Positions 21,771-34,090 of a stretch of DNA of 64,000 bases are shown piece by piece. The notes beneath the pieces are model-generated. The model was not told the origin of the DNA and ran no database searches. It was given only the letters and a program-made list of their open reading frames with translations. Position numbers and translations under genes: made by a program. Each line of letters opens with the position of its first letter. Position 1 is the first letter of the stretch. Location: NCBI GenBank assembly GCA_963932145.1, contig OZ010595.1, positions 91,453,065-91,517,064 on the forward strand, given 5' to 3'. Source of the DNA: Acanthosepion lycidas. Taxonomy: Eukaryota; Mollusca; Cephalopoda; Sepiida; Sepiidae.

Positions 21771-22005
21771 CGTGTCTCTTTTTCATGTCATGATCACCCA
21801 ATGGTATTTGTATAAGTGAATGTAACACAGCTGACTGGAATTCGAACTCGGCTTTCCGATTTCTCATCCCGAGTCATTATCCATTAAACCATCTCCACAT
21901 CCAAGCTTACAGCACCGGGTATTCCCAAGCCGTCACCCATCTGATCAGGGTCAACGTTGCCTAACTTCGGTGATCGTACGAGAATCGGTGTTTCAACGTA
22001 AGCAT
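21770..22005 (-). repeat. Chimeric 5S rRNA/tRNA-like SINE, copy 2
   Basis: On the minus strand a nearly complete 5S-like block (22003 to 21902) keeps GATCACCGAAGTTAGGCAAC and GGGTGACGGCTTGGGAATAC, ending GTGCTGTAAGCTTGG. A tRNA-like block follows at 21900-21825: GATGGTTTAATGGATAATG, GAAAGCCGAGTTCGAATTCC. A core with TTACATTCACTTATACAAAT follows. The 5S start is shortened. Both Pol III promoter types (5S A/C boxes and a tRNA B box) look intact, so this is one of the better copies. It is not a 5S gene, because it joins directly to the tRNA-like block. Confidence 0.85.
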
Positions 22006-22479
22006 AGAAATCAAGAGGAAGAAAAATAAAACACTCGGTAAATGTCAACGTTAATGATATTAATCCATTTAATGCTTATGTTGTTATCATTCTTACGAGA
22101 TTTTGATTGTTGAATTTCGAAAGGAGAAAACAGGCCCTTTTGACCAACTTTTTTCCTATGTTCGATCTTGTGTCATAATTAGTAAATATCAAGAATATGG
22201 TGATCTAATTAGTAGCAGATATATTGGCATACTGCATACCAAACAGCGTTCAAACCCAAGTAATGGCCATTATTTTGAAAGGGACATTTTCAAGGTCGGC
22301 ATTTGAATTTGTACATTACAAAACTAAACTTACTAAGCACCAATAAAATACCAAGAATTGAGTTACGAGAAGTAAATGGTCAGAATTTGTACAATCACTA
22401 AAATATCTGTAAAATCAAATGACTTTTGGTTAATCATTGCATTTATGGGCAAGAAAAGTAGTCTTTAGCAACACTAACT

Positions 22480-22495
22480 ATATATATATATATTA

Positions 22496-22529
<34 letters not shown>

Positions 22530-22530
22530 G
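22480..22530. repeat. (TA)n(GA)n compound microsatellite
   Basis: TA array with one TTAA interruption, then about nine GA units. Confidence 0.95.
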
Positions 22531-22539
22531 GAGGGGCTG

Positions 22540-23840
22540 TTTAAAAATTCACACCTCAATCAAGAAGAGAAAAAAATCCTGATATTTGGTTACTTGGTAA
22601 GATTTTTGTAAAAGGGGTCGAAATCTTTTCAACATCTTTTTATACAACTACTCGGCGAAAACACAAATATAATAGATATAACCTCTAACTGTAGAAAAAT
22701 GTCTAAAATAATAGAAAACCTAGTCATAATAGAAAAAACGACCTTTAACAGTATCAACTACGAACACGGGCTTAGTGTACTGGCCGTATTCGGGAATAAA
22801 AATATGTCTACCACTCAGCAAATTACACATTATTTGCAATAAGACAACCCAAATCCTTGAAAGTCACTAATAGATTAGCCAAAGTCGCCGAAACGGACAA
22901 TCATTTGGACAATATCTATCAACATTTCGTTCAAAAACAAAATCCTGTTCGCACACAATTAAAAAGACACACAATAAAAAAATTAACAGAAGTGTCTTGT
23001 CAGTTATTTTTTATTGAAACATATTTGGGCAGCAATCCCTCTCTAATATATGTTTCATTAAGTTTGCATTACTTTCGAAAGCGATATTAGACAAATGATT
23101 AAATGCAATGGATCTAGCTTAAGAGGGAAACACCAAGACCAGCAGTTCTGATCTCCAGAAGTGACCATTCCTTGTAACCTATGAATCATTTAACCGTCAT
23201 TAAGGAGAATATTAAACAACTCACTAAATTAACAAATCGGCCCACGCGTTACGGTAAGCACTCATTATTATTCTTTACTAAACTCAGGGCAAAATTAAAA
23301 TAAATTGAGAGAAAACAGATTGGAAAACTGTGGCATTAACCTTTCATTTTGCTAAGGACTTGTCGACCCTGAAAATCAGCATTCAAAATGCTGTTTTATT
23401 CGCAGTTTGAACCCTCACAACAATTTAAACTAACAAAGGGAATAATTTATTTTTACAATTATTTATAAAACCTAGTATGGTACAAGGTTATGGGGCATCA
23501 AGTAAAGATTAAACTTACAAATTAAGTAATCATCCGCAAAACTAGCGTATTAAAGCATTTAAACTGACGACCAAACTAATTAGTATAATTAATTTAATTT
23601 CACCATCATTTTTGAGGTAGCAGCATTTAATGTTTTTGACATAAATACAATGCAATTAAAAATATCTTTATACGTTTAGATGCGTGAGAAAATCAATGTT
23701 TGTGTTTTATTTCTCAAGTTTAAAATAATATAAATTGCATTTCTATTATTTCATCATATAGGTTCCATTATATAGATAATGAATAAATTGCCCATCTCTA
23801 TAAAGGAAACTCTTTTGATTTTTGATGACGTAGGAAAGGG
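22540..23840. other. AT-rich DNA with one short conserved coding-like block
   Basis: A minus-strand segment at 23015-23070 reads NETYIREGLLPKYVSIK and resembles SETCIKEGLLPKY at 28290-28340 (minus). The rest shows no recognised feature. Confidence 0.4.
23005..23075 (-). repeat. Dispersed repeat block A with conserved minus-strand peptide
   Basis: Shares GGCAGCAATCCCTCT and ATATGTTTCA (plus-strand orientation) with 28290-28340. The differences between the two copies are largely conservative in one minus-strand frame (I[R/K]EGLLPKY), hinting that both derive from a retroelement ORF. The element type is not identified. Confidence 0.45.
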
Positions 23841-23842
23841 CT

Positions 23843-23908
<66 letters not shown>
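23843..23908. repeat. (CA)n(TA)n(GA)n triple compound microsatellite
   Basis: Three consecutive dinucleotide arrays: CA, then TA, then GA. Confidence 0.95.
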
Positions 23909-24378
23909 TATATCAGGCACATTCATCCCAACCGGTATTGGGGTAGGTTTTGAGTCCATAACCTTGTAGGTGTGGTCCAGTTAGAAATATCTTCATATTT
24001 CTGTCTTTGTTTATAATGTCTGAGCAATTTGCTAGTATTGCTCCATCTGTGTAGATATTATTATTATTTCATTTCCTTTGATTTCTGGTGTATACTCATT
24101 TCTTTCCGGGTCCAGACTAGAGACCCAAGGTCAGAAATGGCTTCATGGCACTGAGCATTTTTGGAAAAAAAAAAAAAAAGAAGAAAAAGAAATCACACAC
24201 ATTTTACATAGATAAAGCCCTTCATAAGGTGTGGGCTGTATTTGTGATAACAATTTTTTTTATTTAAGTCATGGTCTACCAGGAATTCCGTCAATGATTC
24301 TACTGGAATCTTTTCCAATCAGTCTGAGGGCTCCAACTACAACTGGAATTGTTGTTATCCTCATGCGCCACATTTTTT

Positions 24379-24379
24379 G

Positions 24380-24414
<35 letters not shown>
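24379..24414. repeat. (TTA)n microsatellite
   Basis: About 12 trinucleotide units. Confidence 0.95.
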
Positions 24415-24415
<1 letters not shown>

Positions 24416-24870
24416 TACTTCCGTAATTTCTTATTTTTGAACAGAATTGTTTGCATTTTGTAATGAATTATCTGAAAAAAAATATGAAAATTCATTTCTT
24501 TCTGCCATTTGCTTTTGAAAAATATCTTTTTTTTAGATATTTCAGTGATATGGAGTAGTCTCAATATTGACTAAACGTTTCAGATATTTTCCTGAATTCT
24601 GGAATGATGAGATTCTAATGACGAATTTTATTGCATGATGATGGGCAGCATGAAGATGGGTAGCATGAAGAGAACCCTTTGAATTTTGGTCAGCCCCGTA
24701 GCTGAGATATTTGCATATTACGCACAGTATCAACATTTTGAAAGCTGATTTTTAAGGCAGGCAAGAGTTGCCCGTTAGAAACACTTTCGCAATGTAATCT
24801 TCCTATCATACTCGCATTTACCTTTGTACCTTAGTAGTTTACTAAAATTTAAATTTAAATTTGTGTGCTT

Positions 24871-24985
24871 CCCTATGGAGTAGCGGTCAGTTAAGAAGAT
24901 TGTTCAAAATTTATTGTATTGAGTTCGATCCCCTTAGACAATAAGAACCTTCATTCAGTATCACTTACCTTGGCCTTTTACCAGA
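24871..24985 (+). repeat. tRNA-derived SINE, degenerate
   Basis: Plus strand: a head with GGAGTAGCGGTCAGTTAAGA, a B-box GAGTTCGATCCCCTTAG at about 24920-24936, and the tail motif TTGGCCTTTTACCAGAC, corresponding to GGCCTTGTGCCAGA of the 44.8-kb copies. Confidence 0.6.
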
Positions 24986-25463
24986 CTACCTAGTTAACAA
25001 AATGATGTTGCTACAACGTTACATAGAGGATGTAAGAACGTTTGTTTGTAGACTTCCCACAACTTGCCCAGGATGTTACCTTGTATCGTTGCAAATACGT
25101 TGTCTGGTAACGTTCCAAGTGCTTTGCAAAAATGGACAATAACTTCCAGGAAGATATTAGAACGTACATACATCTTCTAAATTAGCGATTCTCAATAAAT
25201 AAAATACGAAAAGAAATGTCAGAACTTCTATAAATATTGTTAAGCGAAGAAAAAGTATTCCGATGCTATTTGATAATTGCAAATTCTTTCCGTTACAGCA
25301 ACTTACATTAACATAAAGTTGTACCAATGTTGGGGATGAGTGGTCAGTTTATAATCAGGAAAATAATTGATAACAGCGTTACAGTAATGTCACCACAACA
25401 TCACATATCTCAATCCAAAATACAACAGGTCTGTAACGTTGTAAGAAGGTTCTGTGTTATTTT

Positions 25464-25960
25464 TTAAAATCATTTCACCAGGCAATAAAGCCACTAAATC
25501 GCAAGGAGTTGCTGAGAGCGAGAAAATATGAAGGAAAAAAAATTACACTATAAAGGAGAGAGAACAATAAATGAACGGTAATTGAGAAGACAGAAGATAA
25601 CGAATGACATTTCATTTAAATTTTTGAAGATCAAACTTGACTGGGAAGCAAGAAGTCGGACGAAAGTGCGAAAGAAGAAAATGTTAACATAGAACTTGCG
25701 GTTGTATGTAGCCATTTCAACTGTAAAATTATGAGACCTTGCCGCCAACCTAGTATTGCGTTTAAATTCATAAAGTCTGGGTACCGTAGAGGAAAGTTCA
25801 TCAGAACAATTACCATGAAAGTATTTATAGGAAAGGCAGAGGGAAGCTACATTACGACTATGGGAAAGTGACCGAAGCTGAAATGTCAGGTAACATTGCA
25901 GATTCGTTAGATTTTATCAAGAATCTCTAAAAATATATATTAACATTATATATAATGTTA
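25464..25960 (-). pseudogene. 5'-truncated LINE, reverse transcriptase C-terminal region, copy C
   Basis: Minus strand, in mixed frames: SLSHSRNVASLCLSYKYFHG, NCSDELSST, then RLAARSHNFTVEMATYNRKF, FFFRTF, and after a frameshift SCFPVKFDLQKFK. The RLWN motif has been lost by deletion. The 3' tail (TTAGTGGCTTTATTGCC, GGTGAAATGATTTT) matches the other copies. Several frameshifts; non-functional. It shares a family with copies A and B, and the protein-level agreement (YKYFHGNCSDEL) exceeds what chance would give. Confidence 0.75.
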
Positions 25961-26041
25961 GCCGGGTAACATACGAGTATGTTTGGTTGTTTTGACGACG
26001 TATCACTCCTTATTGGGTTATTTCATGTCGAACTTTTTGTA

Positions 26042-26110
26042 TGGGGCACCCAGTGAGAATCAAATTCACTATTCATTAGTAATGTCGAGCAGACTAGCAA
26101 GATACGAGTA
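26042..26110 (-). repeat. tRNA-derived SINE fragment
   Basis: Minus-strand end GGGTGCCCC preceded by a decayed B-box (GAATTTGATTCTCAC). The head is only partly recognisable (TAGTCTGCTCGAC). Confidence 0.6.
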
Positions 26111-27488
26111 GTAAATAAAAATAATAATAAAAAAAAAACTATTTGAAATTTGGATACAGCTTTTACAGTTGGTTTCTTCTGTTGCTTTCTACTTTTAAAA
26201 TGGCATTGGCATTGTCTTAAGCAAAAATAATGATCCTCCTGTGTTCTCTCGCTTTAACGAAAGGACATAAAATGCAACTGCACTCTAGTTGTATGATTGA
26301 TCCGAAGTGACTTGATGTAATTTAACGAACTGGAAAAGAAAGACAACGAAAAAGAAATTACATCGTGAGTACTGAACAGACGGGGAAAAACAGCGAAAAA
26401 CAAATCACACACGAACAGACACAGACACACGGTGGTTACAAGGTGCTTATTTAAAGCCAGCTTCTTTGTATTTTGCTTTATTTATTGCTTTTCTATCTCT
26501 GTCAATAAAACTCAGTCCAACAAGTGCGCTACATTATAGAGTTCAAATGCGCCCACGCCCCACTAAACATTCGGCGACCCAAGATAGCCATTTCACTATT
26601 TAGAGATTATACAGTTAGACATGTCTGTATATCACAGCGTGCACACAAGCACATACACACGTGCATACCTGTAATTGTTTTTATAGACAGAGTACACTTA
26701 CGTGTACACACATATGAACGGCGTATATACACATATCACAAAGGAATGCAGCAATAGATACACAAATGTATTTATTTTATGCTAAATACGTATTCTGGAG
26801 CTATACGATGTAAATAATTAATATGCAACGTCCTTCTCTCTCTTTCATCAATGTATACGAGTGTGCACACCATCAATATTTTTCCCTCGTAATTGTACCT
26901 GAGCGCCAGTCTGTTAAAATGGCATCTTACATAAAAGTGCGTGCGAAACAGATATGGTGAAATAAAATTTCTCCAAGGTTAATAAATAATTGCAATTTTT
27001 TATATCCATCGACGCTTGCTGAACGTTTACGAAGACCAAACAGTGGATATGAGCATCGAGTAATGCGTTTCAGCAGTGACGATATTTAGCAATGTATGAA
27101 ATGAAGGGTCCTTGTTCATCGCTGGTGATAATACAAAACCAATAATAGTGATTCTTTAGGAAAATAAAATTTTGTAGCTGAAAACCTACCGAAATTCTAT
27201 TCAATTTTGTGGTGAGGCTTCCTGTATCTGTTGTATTTTTGTGAAATAAATTAGAAGTATTACTTTCAGGACGTCCCTCGTATGTACATGAGGGTGATGA
27301 AAAATTATTGTCTGGGCCTAATTATTTTTAATGAGGTCTCAATTGCCTGAACTGGTACACATGAAGTCACCGTGGAACATTTTTACTTTCAGCTTTCAAA
27401 TGAATACCAGGATGTAGCCAACGGAATCTTTTCTACCTCACAGTCACCAGATGACTCTTATATATATATATTGAGTGATTTGCAAGAC

Positions 27489-27645
27489 GTAGCTTAGATG
27501 TCGCAAGTATAGAGTACTCACTACTGAGTCGGAATTAATCTAGTGAGACAAACTTGCTAATAATTACACCGCGTCGAAATAACAGGCTTGTTCGGAATTT
27601 GAACCTGAGACCTCTCTCACCCAAACCAAGAATCATAGCAACGAG
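27489..27645 (-). repeat. Two adjacent tRNA-like SINE remnants
   Basis: At 27489-27577 a copy of the GTTCGATCC-type SINE lacks its B-box and ends (TTAGCAAGTTTGTCTCACTA and GCTTAGATG... blocks seen in reverse). At 27590-27645 a separate antisense block with GGTTCAAATTCCGAAC resembles the family at 11.4 kb. Confidence 0.55.
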
Positions 27646-28269
27646 TCAAAGGGGTGCGTGCGTGTGTGTGGTTACGAAATGCCCGTTAAATGTTTTGATG
27701 AGTTTCCTGGTGTCGAATAATTCGTTTAATGTCATGGGAAAGTTTCTAAAGGAATTTGAAATTATAGGTTCGGAATATTTCCAAGTAAAGAAAGTAGAAA
27801 ATCGAGAAAGACATAGAACCGCACCAGTCTACACTTTTGATCATTTCAACCTTCGGAGAACCAACAACTTAAACGCAACAATGGCTATTCTCTTGATATC
27901 TAAAACTTTTTTTCCTTGAAAATAATCAACGATATTTGAAACATTCAACATATAATTTCGACAGCTTTTTTTTTTTTTTTTTAATAAAAGGCCTCTGACA
28001 TCAAAAGAAACTTGACATCAACACCAAGAGAAACTCACCAAAAGTTCTTAATGATATTTCCTGTCCATTCTGTTTAACAGAACATGTTTAAATGAAGGAT
28101 TGCTACTTAAATATGTGCTGAACAGCATATCTGTATGTCTGAATAAGTGAACGACATGATATCACTAATTCAACAAATGCGTCTTCTACTTTCATTGCAA
28201 ACGAGAATTAATAAATCAAAACAAATTACAAGGTGAAGATTGGGCAAAGAAAATTTCTCTCTCTCTCTC

Positions 28270-28292
28270 TTTATATGTGTGTGTGTGTGTGT
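28270..28292. repeat. (GT)n microsatellite
   Basis: About nine GT units. Confidence 0.9.
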
Positions 28293-28500
28293 ATTTAGGC
28301 AGCAATCCCTCTTTTATACATGTTTCACTAAAGACGACTGACAAGGTAATGCGATTAAGCTTTTTATTTAATTTTTCTTGTGTTCGAACAAGTGTTTTCT
28401 TTTCTGGACACAAAGTGTGTGTAAAAACTGTCCAAAGATTTTGCATATCCCAGGTCTTTCGGCTATTCTTTTAGCCATTATCAAGGATAATTTTATTTTC
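28290..28500 (-). repeat. Dispersed repeat block A, second copy, with adjoining GTTTCGGC-type motif
   Basis: The plus-strand block GGCAGCAATCCCTCTTTTAT corresponds to 23024 onward. In the minus strand the frame reads SETCIKEGLLPKY, preceded by ITLSVVF. CTTTCGGCTATTCTTTTAGCC at about 28455 belongs to the same pattern class as blocks at 5.4, 10.5, 29.9 and 62.6 kb. Confidence 0.4.
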
Positions 28501-28679
28501 ACTTTTTAACTGAATACGTGGGGTGTGTTATGTATGCATCTAGAATTATAGGAATGTTTTATTTTCCAAACACAGTCAGCACATTGTGGCCGTGTTCATA
28601 GCTAATGTTATTGAGTGTTGGCTTTTTCTTTTTTATTATCAGGGCTTCCATTATTTTTAATCTTTTTTTTTTTTTTTAC

Positions 28680-28830
28680 ATGTGGATACTTGTATTTTCT
28701 ACTAGTGTGTTTCCGATTAAGTCTGTTCCGATAAATGTAAAAGTATTTACACATAACTGAATGCAATAAACCCAACTAGAATTCGAACTCAGCTCTTCGA
28801 TTTCTCTATCCATTAAACCATCCGCATATC
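28680..28830 (-). repeat. tRNA-like SINE of the chimeric-SINE family, 5S head absent
   Basis: Minus strand: GCGGATGGTTTAATGGATAG, GAAATCGAAGAGCTGAGTTC, GAATTCTAGTTGGG, then TTGCATTCAGTTATGTGTAA. The order and spacing agree with the tRNA portion of the copy at 21.8 kb. Confidence 0.65.
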
Positions 28831-28839
28831 ATTGTTTTT

Positions 28840-30240
28840 TTTAATTATAAGACAAATTTTTTTTTAATTATAGTGGTTGATAATAAATTAATTATTTAAT
28901 AGAAATTTCTTATATATATATATATATATATATATAAATTAGACATATCACACCTCGAGTTAAAGAATCAGAACCTAATAATTATAAAGAAGGAAATAGG
29001 ATAGCTTAAAAAAGTAGAATAGGTTGTGACAGTCAGTCACAACACAAAGTGAAGATGAAGGAGAATCAGATAAAAATACTAAGCTCTTGCTGAAGGACTT
29101 TAAAAGTGATTGCCCTGCTCATGATAAGTGGTGCATTGTCTCAAATAGGCCTGATCAGCGAGATTACAAGAACAAAATATTAACTGGAGACTTGAAACAA
29201 TTAAAACCGCAGTAGTATTGGAACTGAGAAAAGAACTGAAACTTTTAGGAGACTTGTTGTCACTTGATTCATAATAACAACCACCAGATTCTTCATGTTT
29301 AAAGATGTAAACATATAAAAAACAATAATAATAATAACGAAGTCCGAGTGAGTTCTAAAGAAAACTTGAAGATGATGAAAAGAATCAAAAATATGTTTTC
29401 AGACATTGCGTTATGATTTATGCATTGCTACAACCTTTACGAGTTCAGAGTGTTCACACATAACTATTTCGGTTCCATCTTGCAAGATTTCTCTACATGG
29501 AAACACGCTGCACTTGCAGACCTCCTCTCTCTCTCTCTCTGCGTGTGTGTCCTAAGCAGTAATAGCGATGCCATTAGATTGATTCTGAACCAACAAATTC
29601 TACTAAAGAAATTCTTTATCCATAGATTTTTTTTCTTACCATTGTTTCCATCTTTGTTATTAAAATAACGTTTCAGTCGATATGTTCTGCTTTTTGTTGG
29701 TTTCGTGAATTTCTCAGACGAATTACTACTACTACTACTACTACTACTGTTAATTGATGTTGTATCACAAAGTTTAGATTGATTTATTCTTCGGCCTTCT
29801 TTTATTGTCTGAAGTTCTTTAGAATAAGTATTTCTTTTTTTTAATTCTATATATTAGTTATTCAGACGACAGTTTTCATTTTGTTTGTTTTTCGCGCGAT
29901 GTTTCGGCCGATACGTCTTTTCACCATCTTCAGGTGTGTATTGCATCCGGGTTTTGGAATTCAGATTGAACTTTTTCTTTCTTATTTTCCTCTCTACTTT
30001 AAAAAAGGCTGGGTGGGGTAAAGAATTGTTTTACTCACTACTGCACACATTTTGACTAATTTTCTTTATCTGTTTTACTTTTCTTCCTTTTTTCATCAGA
30101 ACGTTTTTTTTAACCGACCTTTTCGTCGGCTGTTGAATTAAATTTTGCGAATCGGGAATGCACAAGTGGCTTTGGAAAACTTTCAAAACTCGCATTGACT
30201 TTGTGAGTTCGTCTTTCATGAAAGCGTAAAATTTATCTAT
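28840..30240. other. AT-rich DNA, no recognised gene
   Basis: Includes a TA array at 28912-28936, a CT run at 29526-29540, a TAC array at 29723-29749 and a GTTTCGGCC...CTTCAGG block at 29910-29945. The 82-codon frame at 29420 has no recognised similarity. Confidence 0.45.
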
Positions 30241-30476
30241 CTTTATCATATCTATGTATCTATCTCAGTCTGTTCGTATCTATTAATCTTTCTCAGTTTG
30301 TTCTTATCTCTCTATCCCAGTTTGTTTCTATCTATGTTCATATATCGATATATCTATCTGTCCATATCTATCAATCTTTCTCAGTTTGTTCTTATCTCTC
30401 TATCCCAGTTTGTTTCTATCTATATTCATATATCGATATATCTATCTGTTCATATCTAAGTCTGTTCATGTGTTCA

Positions 30477-30518
<42 letters not shown>

Positions 30519-30825
30519 AGTCTGTTCATATCTATCTATCTATCTAAGTCTGTTCTATCTATCTATCTATCTAAGTCTGTTCTATCTATCTATCTATCTA
30601 TCCCAGTTCATATCTATCTATCTATCTCAGTCTGTTCATATCTGTCTATATCAATATAAATCTGTTCATATCTATCTATCTATCTCAGTCTGTTCATATC
30701 TGTCTATATCAATATAAATCTGTTCATATCTATCTATCTATCTATCTATCTCAATCTATTCATATCTATTTATCTATCTATCTTAGTCTGTTCAAATCTA
30801 TCTATTTATCTATCTTCGTGTGTAA
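30240..30825. repeat. TATC array with higher-order unit
   Basis: TATC repeats are interrupted regularly by CTCAGTCTGTTCATATC or close variants. This produces a higher-order period of varying length. A related unit is found in reverse orientation at 51.4-52.1 kb and as single units near 8.99, 16.66 and 46.65 kb. Confidence 0.95.
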
Positions 30826-30829
30826 AACT

Positions 30830-32415
30830 GCTTTAGAGGGTGCACAGATAATACACTTTGATTCTTGGCAGAAGTACTGGGGAGCACTATTTTGATCATA
30901 AACATAGCAGTTACCTTGCAGTGCCTCCGCATCATAAAACACATCCCTATTTTTGCGGATAATATGCAGATAAATTAAAGACAAAACAAGAAAAACAAGA
31001 AAATAAATGTCAAAATATTTCATCAAAATAAAATATGTTAACTTTTTCCGTCTTCGAACACTTCCCGACCCTCCATTATTTTTCACACATTTTATTGGAG
31101 ATTATTCAAAACTTTAAGGAATCGAGAAATGACACAAAAAAGACAAGAATTGAGTGCTAGGTTGCTAGGTAACATCTAATCTATGTGACCAGATATCCTG
31201 GCCAGTCTCGTCATAGATGATTATGAAGAAAAGATTTCAATTAACTGTGATATGTGGTTCTGCTGATGAATGTTGAGAATACCATGGGTAGAACGTGTGG
31301 GAAACGAAGATATTTTAAGGGGAATAGGAACAACAAAAAAGTCGCTACTATAGAACATAATGAGGAAGGAAGGTTTGGAGAATTTAGCACGCATAAGATA
31401 CACTGAAAACAAGAGAAGCAGAGGAAAACAAAGAATAATAAGTATTGCTAAAAACAATAACAGAAAAAAAAGAAGATGTGGAGAGCCGTTTCCTGAAAGG
31501 ATATTGATAGATAGAAAGAAGCAGAAATAGATTCGAAAAGTTGAGGATTTCAGGGCCACAAATCAGTTTTAGTTGATTCTGACCATTCTTCCGTTTACAA
31601 ACCAGAACAAAAGATACCTCATTATTTTCAATAGTTAATGATGATTTACGTGTGATTAATTAATCATTCTTACAGTTGTTCTTCCAGGTGATGATTGATT
31701 AATCTTATATCAAAATCAACAGATAGCCAACAAATTTCAACAGATTAATTTCTATTTAAAAAAAAGAAAGAAAGATCTCTCTCAACGCGGAACGAAAATG
31801 TACTTCTTAGCCGGAGATTTTGTGTCAGTGATGGAAATGTTTTTAAAGAATCACAATCTTCTACTGAAGATATATGCATATTGCAAATGGATCAGCAAGA
31901 AATAGACGAACAAAAGACGTACATTTCTCAATAAAGTTGAAAGATAATAATTAAAAAATTCTTTCTGTGCTTGATTGACAAATTAAGACATACACCCATT
32001 GTCCACTGAACTCTGTACGTGTGTACGTCCAGATTAATTACGTTGGGAAAAGCGATGTTTAAAACAAATAAAAATTTGTAGCAAGCAGTTTTTAAGAATT
32101 CTAGTCTAACCTAAAGACTTTGTCGCAGGAATCAAAGACTTTTATAGAATTGAAATGGCGAGATTCTATTGTACTAAAAAAAAAAAAAAAAAAATGAAGA
32201 AAGACATCTACGAGACGCAAATGACTACCAGGAAAAAAAGTCTGATGTCGTTTAGAAAGTTTAGACATAAGGAAACAACAAAGTTTTGTGGTCCCACAGT
32301 CGGGATTTGTTTGGAAAGAATTTTGGTGTGATTTCAAATATAAATCTATACCTTTTCTTTTAATGATATTTTAGTAAATGTTACATTTATTTACAAATGC
32401 TTCTTTTATCGAAAT
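30830..32415. other. AT-rich DNA, no recognised gene
   Basis: The 94- and 112-codon minus frames at 30.8-31.6 kb are hydrophobic and AT-driven, without recognised similarity. An A18 run lies at about 32177. Confidence 0.45.
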
Positions 32416-32419
32416 TTGG

Positions 32420-32810
32420 CTTACGGCCACATCATGTTCAAAACAACGGTTCCCGTAAGATCACCGAGTTTAAGCAACGTCGAGCCTGGTCAGTACCTAG
32501 ATGAGTGACCGCTTGGAAATACCAGCTGCTGTAAGCTTGGAATTGCAGGTGGCATATTGAATAATGGTTCGGAATTGTTAATGTTCCAATTCCAGTTGTG
32601 CTCGTTATATTTCCTTACGCGCAAAAACTCTTGTAGAAAGTTTTATTCCACCTCTTCACCATCACCGCCATGGATTAATTAGTAAGATTTGTATAATTAA
32701 ACTATTATTATTGCCAAAAATAAAATTGCCTACAAAATGTTTAAATTTTGGCATTAAATAAGCCACAGAGGTGTTGATATACCGTTAAAGCCAAAACAAC
32801 CAACTAAAAA
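32420..32810 (+). repeat. Chimeric 5S rRNA/tRNA-like SINE, copy 3 (most complete)
   Basis: The head at 32422-32540 spans essentially a whole 5S rRNA: ACGGCCACATCATG, GATCACCGAGTTTAAGCAAC, GCCTGGTCAGTACCTAGATG, GAGTGACCGCTTGGAAATAC and GCTGTAAGCTTGG. A decayed tRNA-like block at 32541-32610 ends CCAATTCCAGTTGTGC. The core continues with GTTATATTTCCTTACGCG, CACCTCTTCACC and ATGGATTAATTAGTAAG. The tail contains AAAATTGCCTACAAAATG, TTTTGGCATTAAATAA and GTGTTGATATACCG. The tRNA A-box has decayed, so the copy is probably inactive. It fixes the full order 5S, tRNA, core, tail. Confidence 0.88.
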
Positions 32811-32872
32811 GATTTTGTTGAAATTTGCTCAAATTCATGTTTTTAATCTGTTTTTAGTTATTGATTCTGATT

Positions 32873-32902
32873 ATTATATATATATATATATATATATATA
32901 TT
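32873..32902. repeat. (TA)n microsatellite
   Basis: About 14 TA units. Confidence 0.95.
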
Positions 32903-32904
32903 CT

Positions 32905-34088
32905 TTAGTAATAAGTTTTCTTTATCTGAAAGTTCAGAAAATGTCTCATTTCTTTTATTCGAAAACTCTGTTAATCTCACGTCTAAAATTCCACTGACAC
33001 CAGAAGTTTGAAGAAATTAGCAAATCGATTTGTGCTGACAAAGTTTCAAAGAAAGGAATTAAAATTTAAAAGACAAATATTTGGTAATAAGTATTTGATT
33101 AGTAAATAAGACATGTTGGATTTCGCTATACACAAAATATTTAAGCACCATTTTTTTTTATTTGTAATGATTGATTATTTGAAATCTGTTGCATTTTTAT
33201 AAGAAAAGAAATGGAAAATAAAAAAAGGCAAATAAAGTAAAAAAAAAAAAAAAAGAAAAGTTCAATTATATTAAATATCTAAAACTCGTTTTCATAACTC
33301 GGACTATTACGGGTAGGATTTATTACGGAATATGGTCTAAACTTTCATTAACTCTAATGATTACATAATGACATAAACGATATTGGTGAGATGGAAAAAA
33401 ATTGCAACCAAACTATAAATGCATTTCAGCATCAACTGATTTGAACACGTAGAAAAGGTGCTTAATGTTTTTATAGCTGCACACTGACTTTATCTTAACT
33501 TCATCAATTTACAGTTTAACTTTAGTTACTTTCTGTACGAATAAATTAAATATTTCTGGCGAAAGGGTAAAATTGTGAAGACTGAATAGTCGCATTAAAT
33601 TTGAGAAAGATTCGAAATTCAATCCTGTTGCTGCTCATTGAAAACTGGGGAATGAATAAGTGTCACTGACAGGAGTTGGTTATTAATGTAAATACATTGC
33701 AAATAACTATAAAAATACATCGTAAATGGGGAACAAACGAATTGTCAGTGATCAGGAATTTATGCAAATGTTACTGAAAATGTAACTTTGCAAATGATTC
33801 GCTTGCGCGTAATATTGATGTCGTTTATGACTGGAATGGAAGCTAAGAGGTTTAGAAAGTTCAGTATTTTATTTCGTGATGAGGCTTGCTACCAAATACT
33901 TAACAAATAGGTCTATATATTCTTACAATGATAAGTAGGGACAGGGAAAATAGGTAAGAATTTTTCTATCAAACTTCTAAAAAATTTACGATAAATTTTT
34001 AAAATACTAGTCTAGAAGCTCAGAAAAATTTGTTTTTTGAAAGATGAGGATTGTGAAAACAATTTCTATGCGTTTACGGTAAACGGTT
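32905..34088. other. AT-rich DNA, nothing recognised
   Basis: A-run at 33240-33254. No exon or repeat family identified. Confidence 0.45.
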
Positions 34089-34090
34089 TA

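Noticed and set aside
30802..31559. Two hydrophobic minus-strand frames (94 and 112 codons)
   Set aside because: AT-driven hydrophobic composition, no recognised motif and no linking exon signals.
32422..32540. Functional 5S rRNA gene
   Set aside because: The 5S-like block has several substitutions and continues directly into a tRNA-like block and SINE core, without a terminator at the 5S end.
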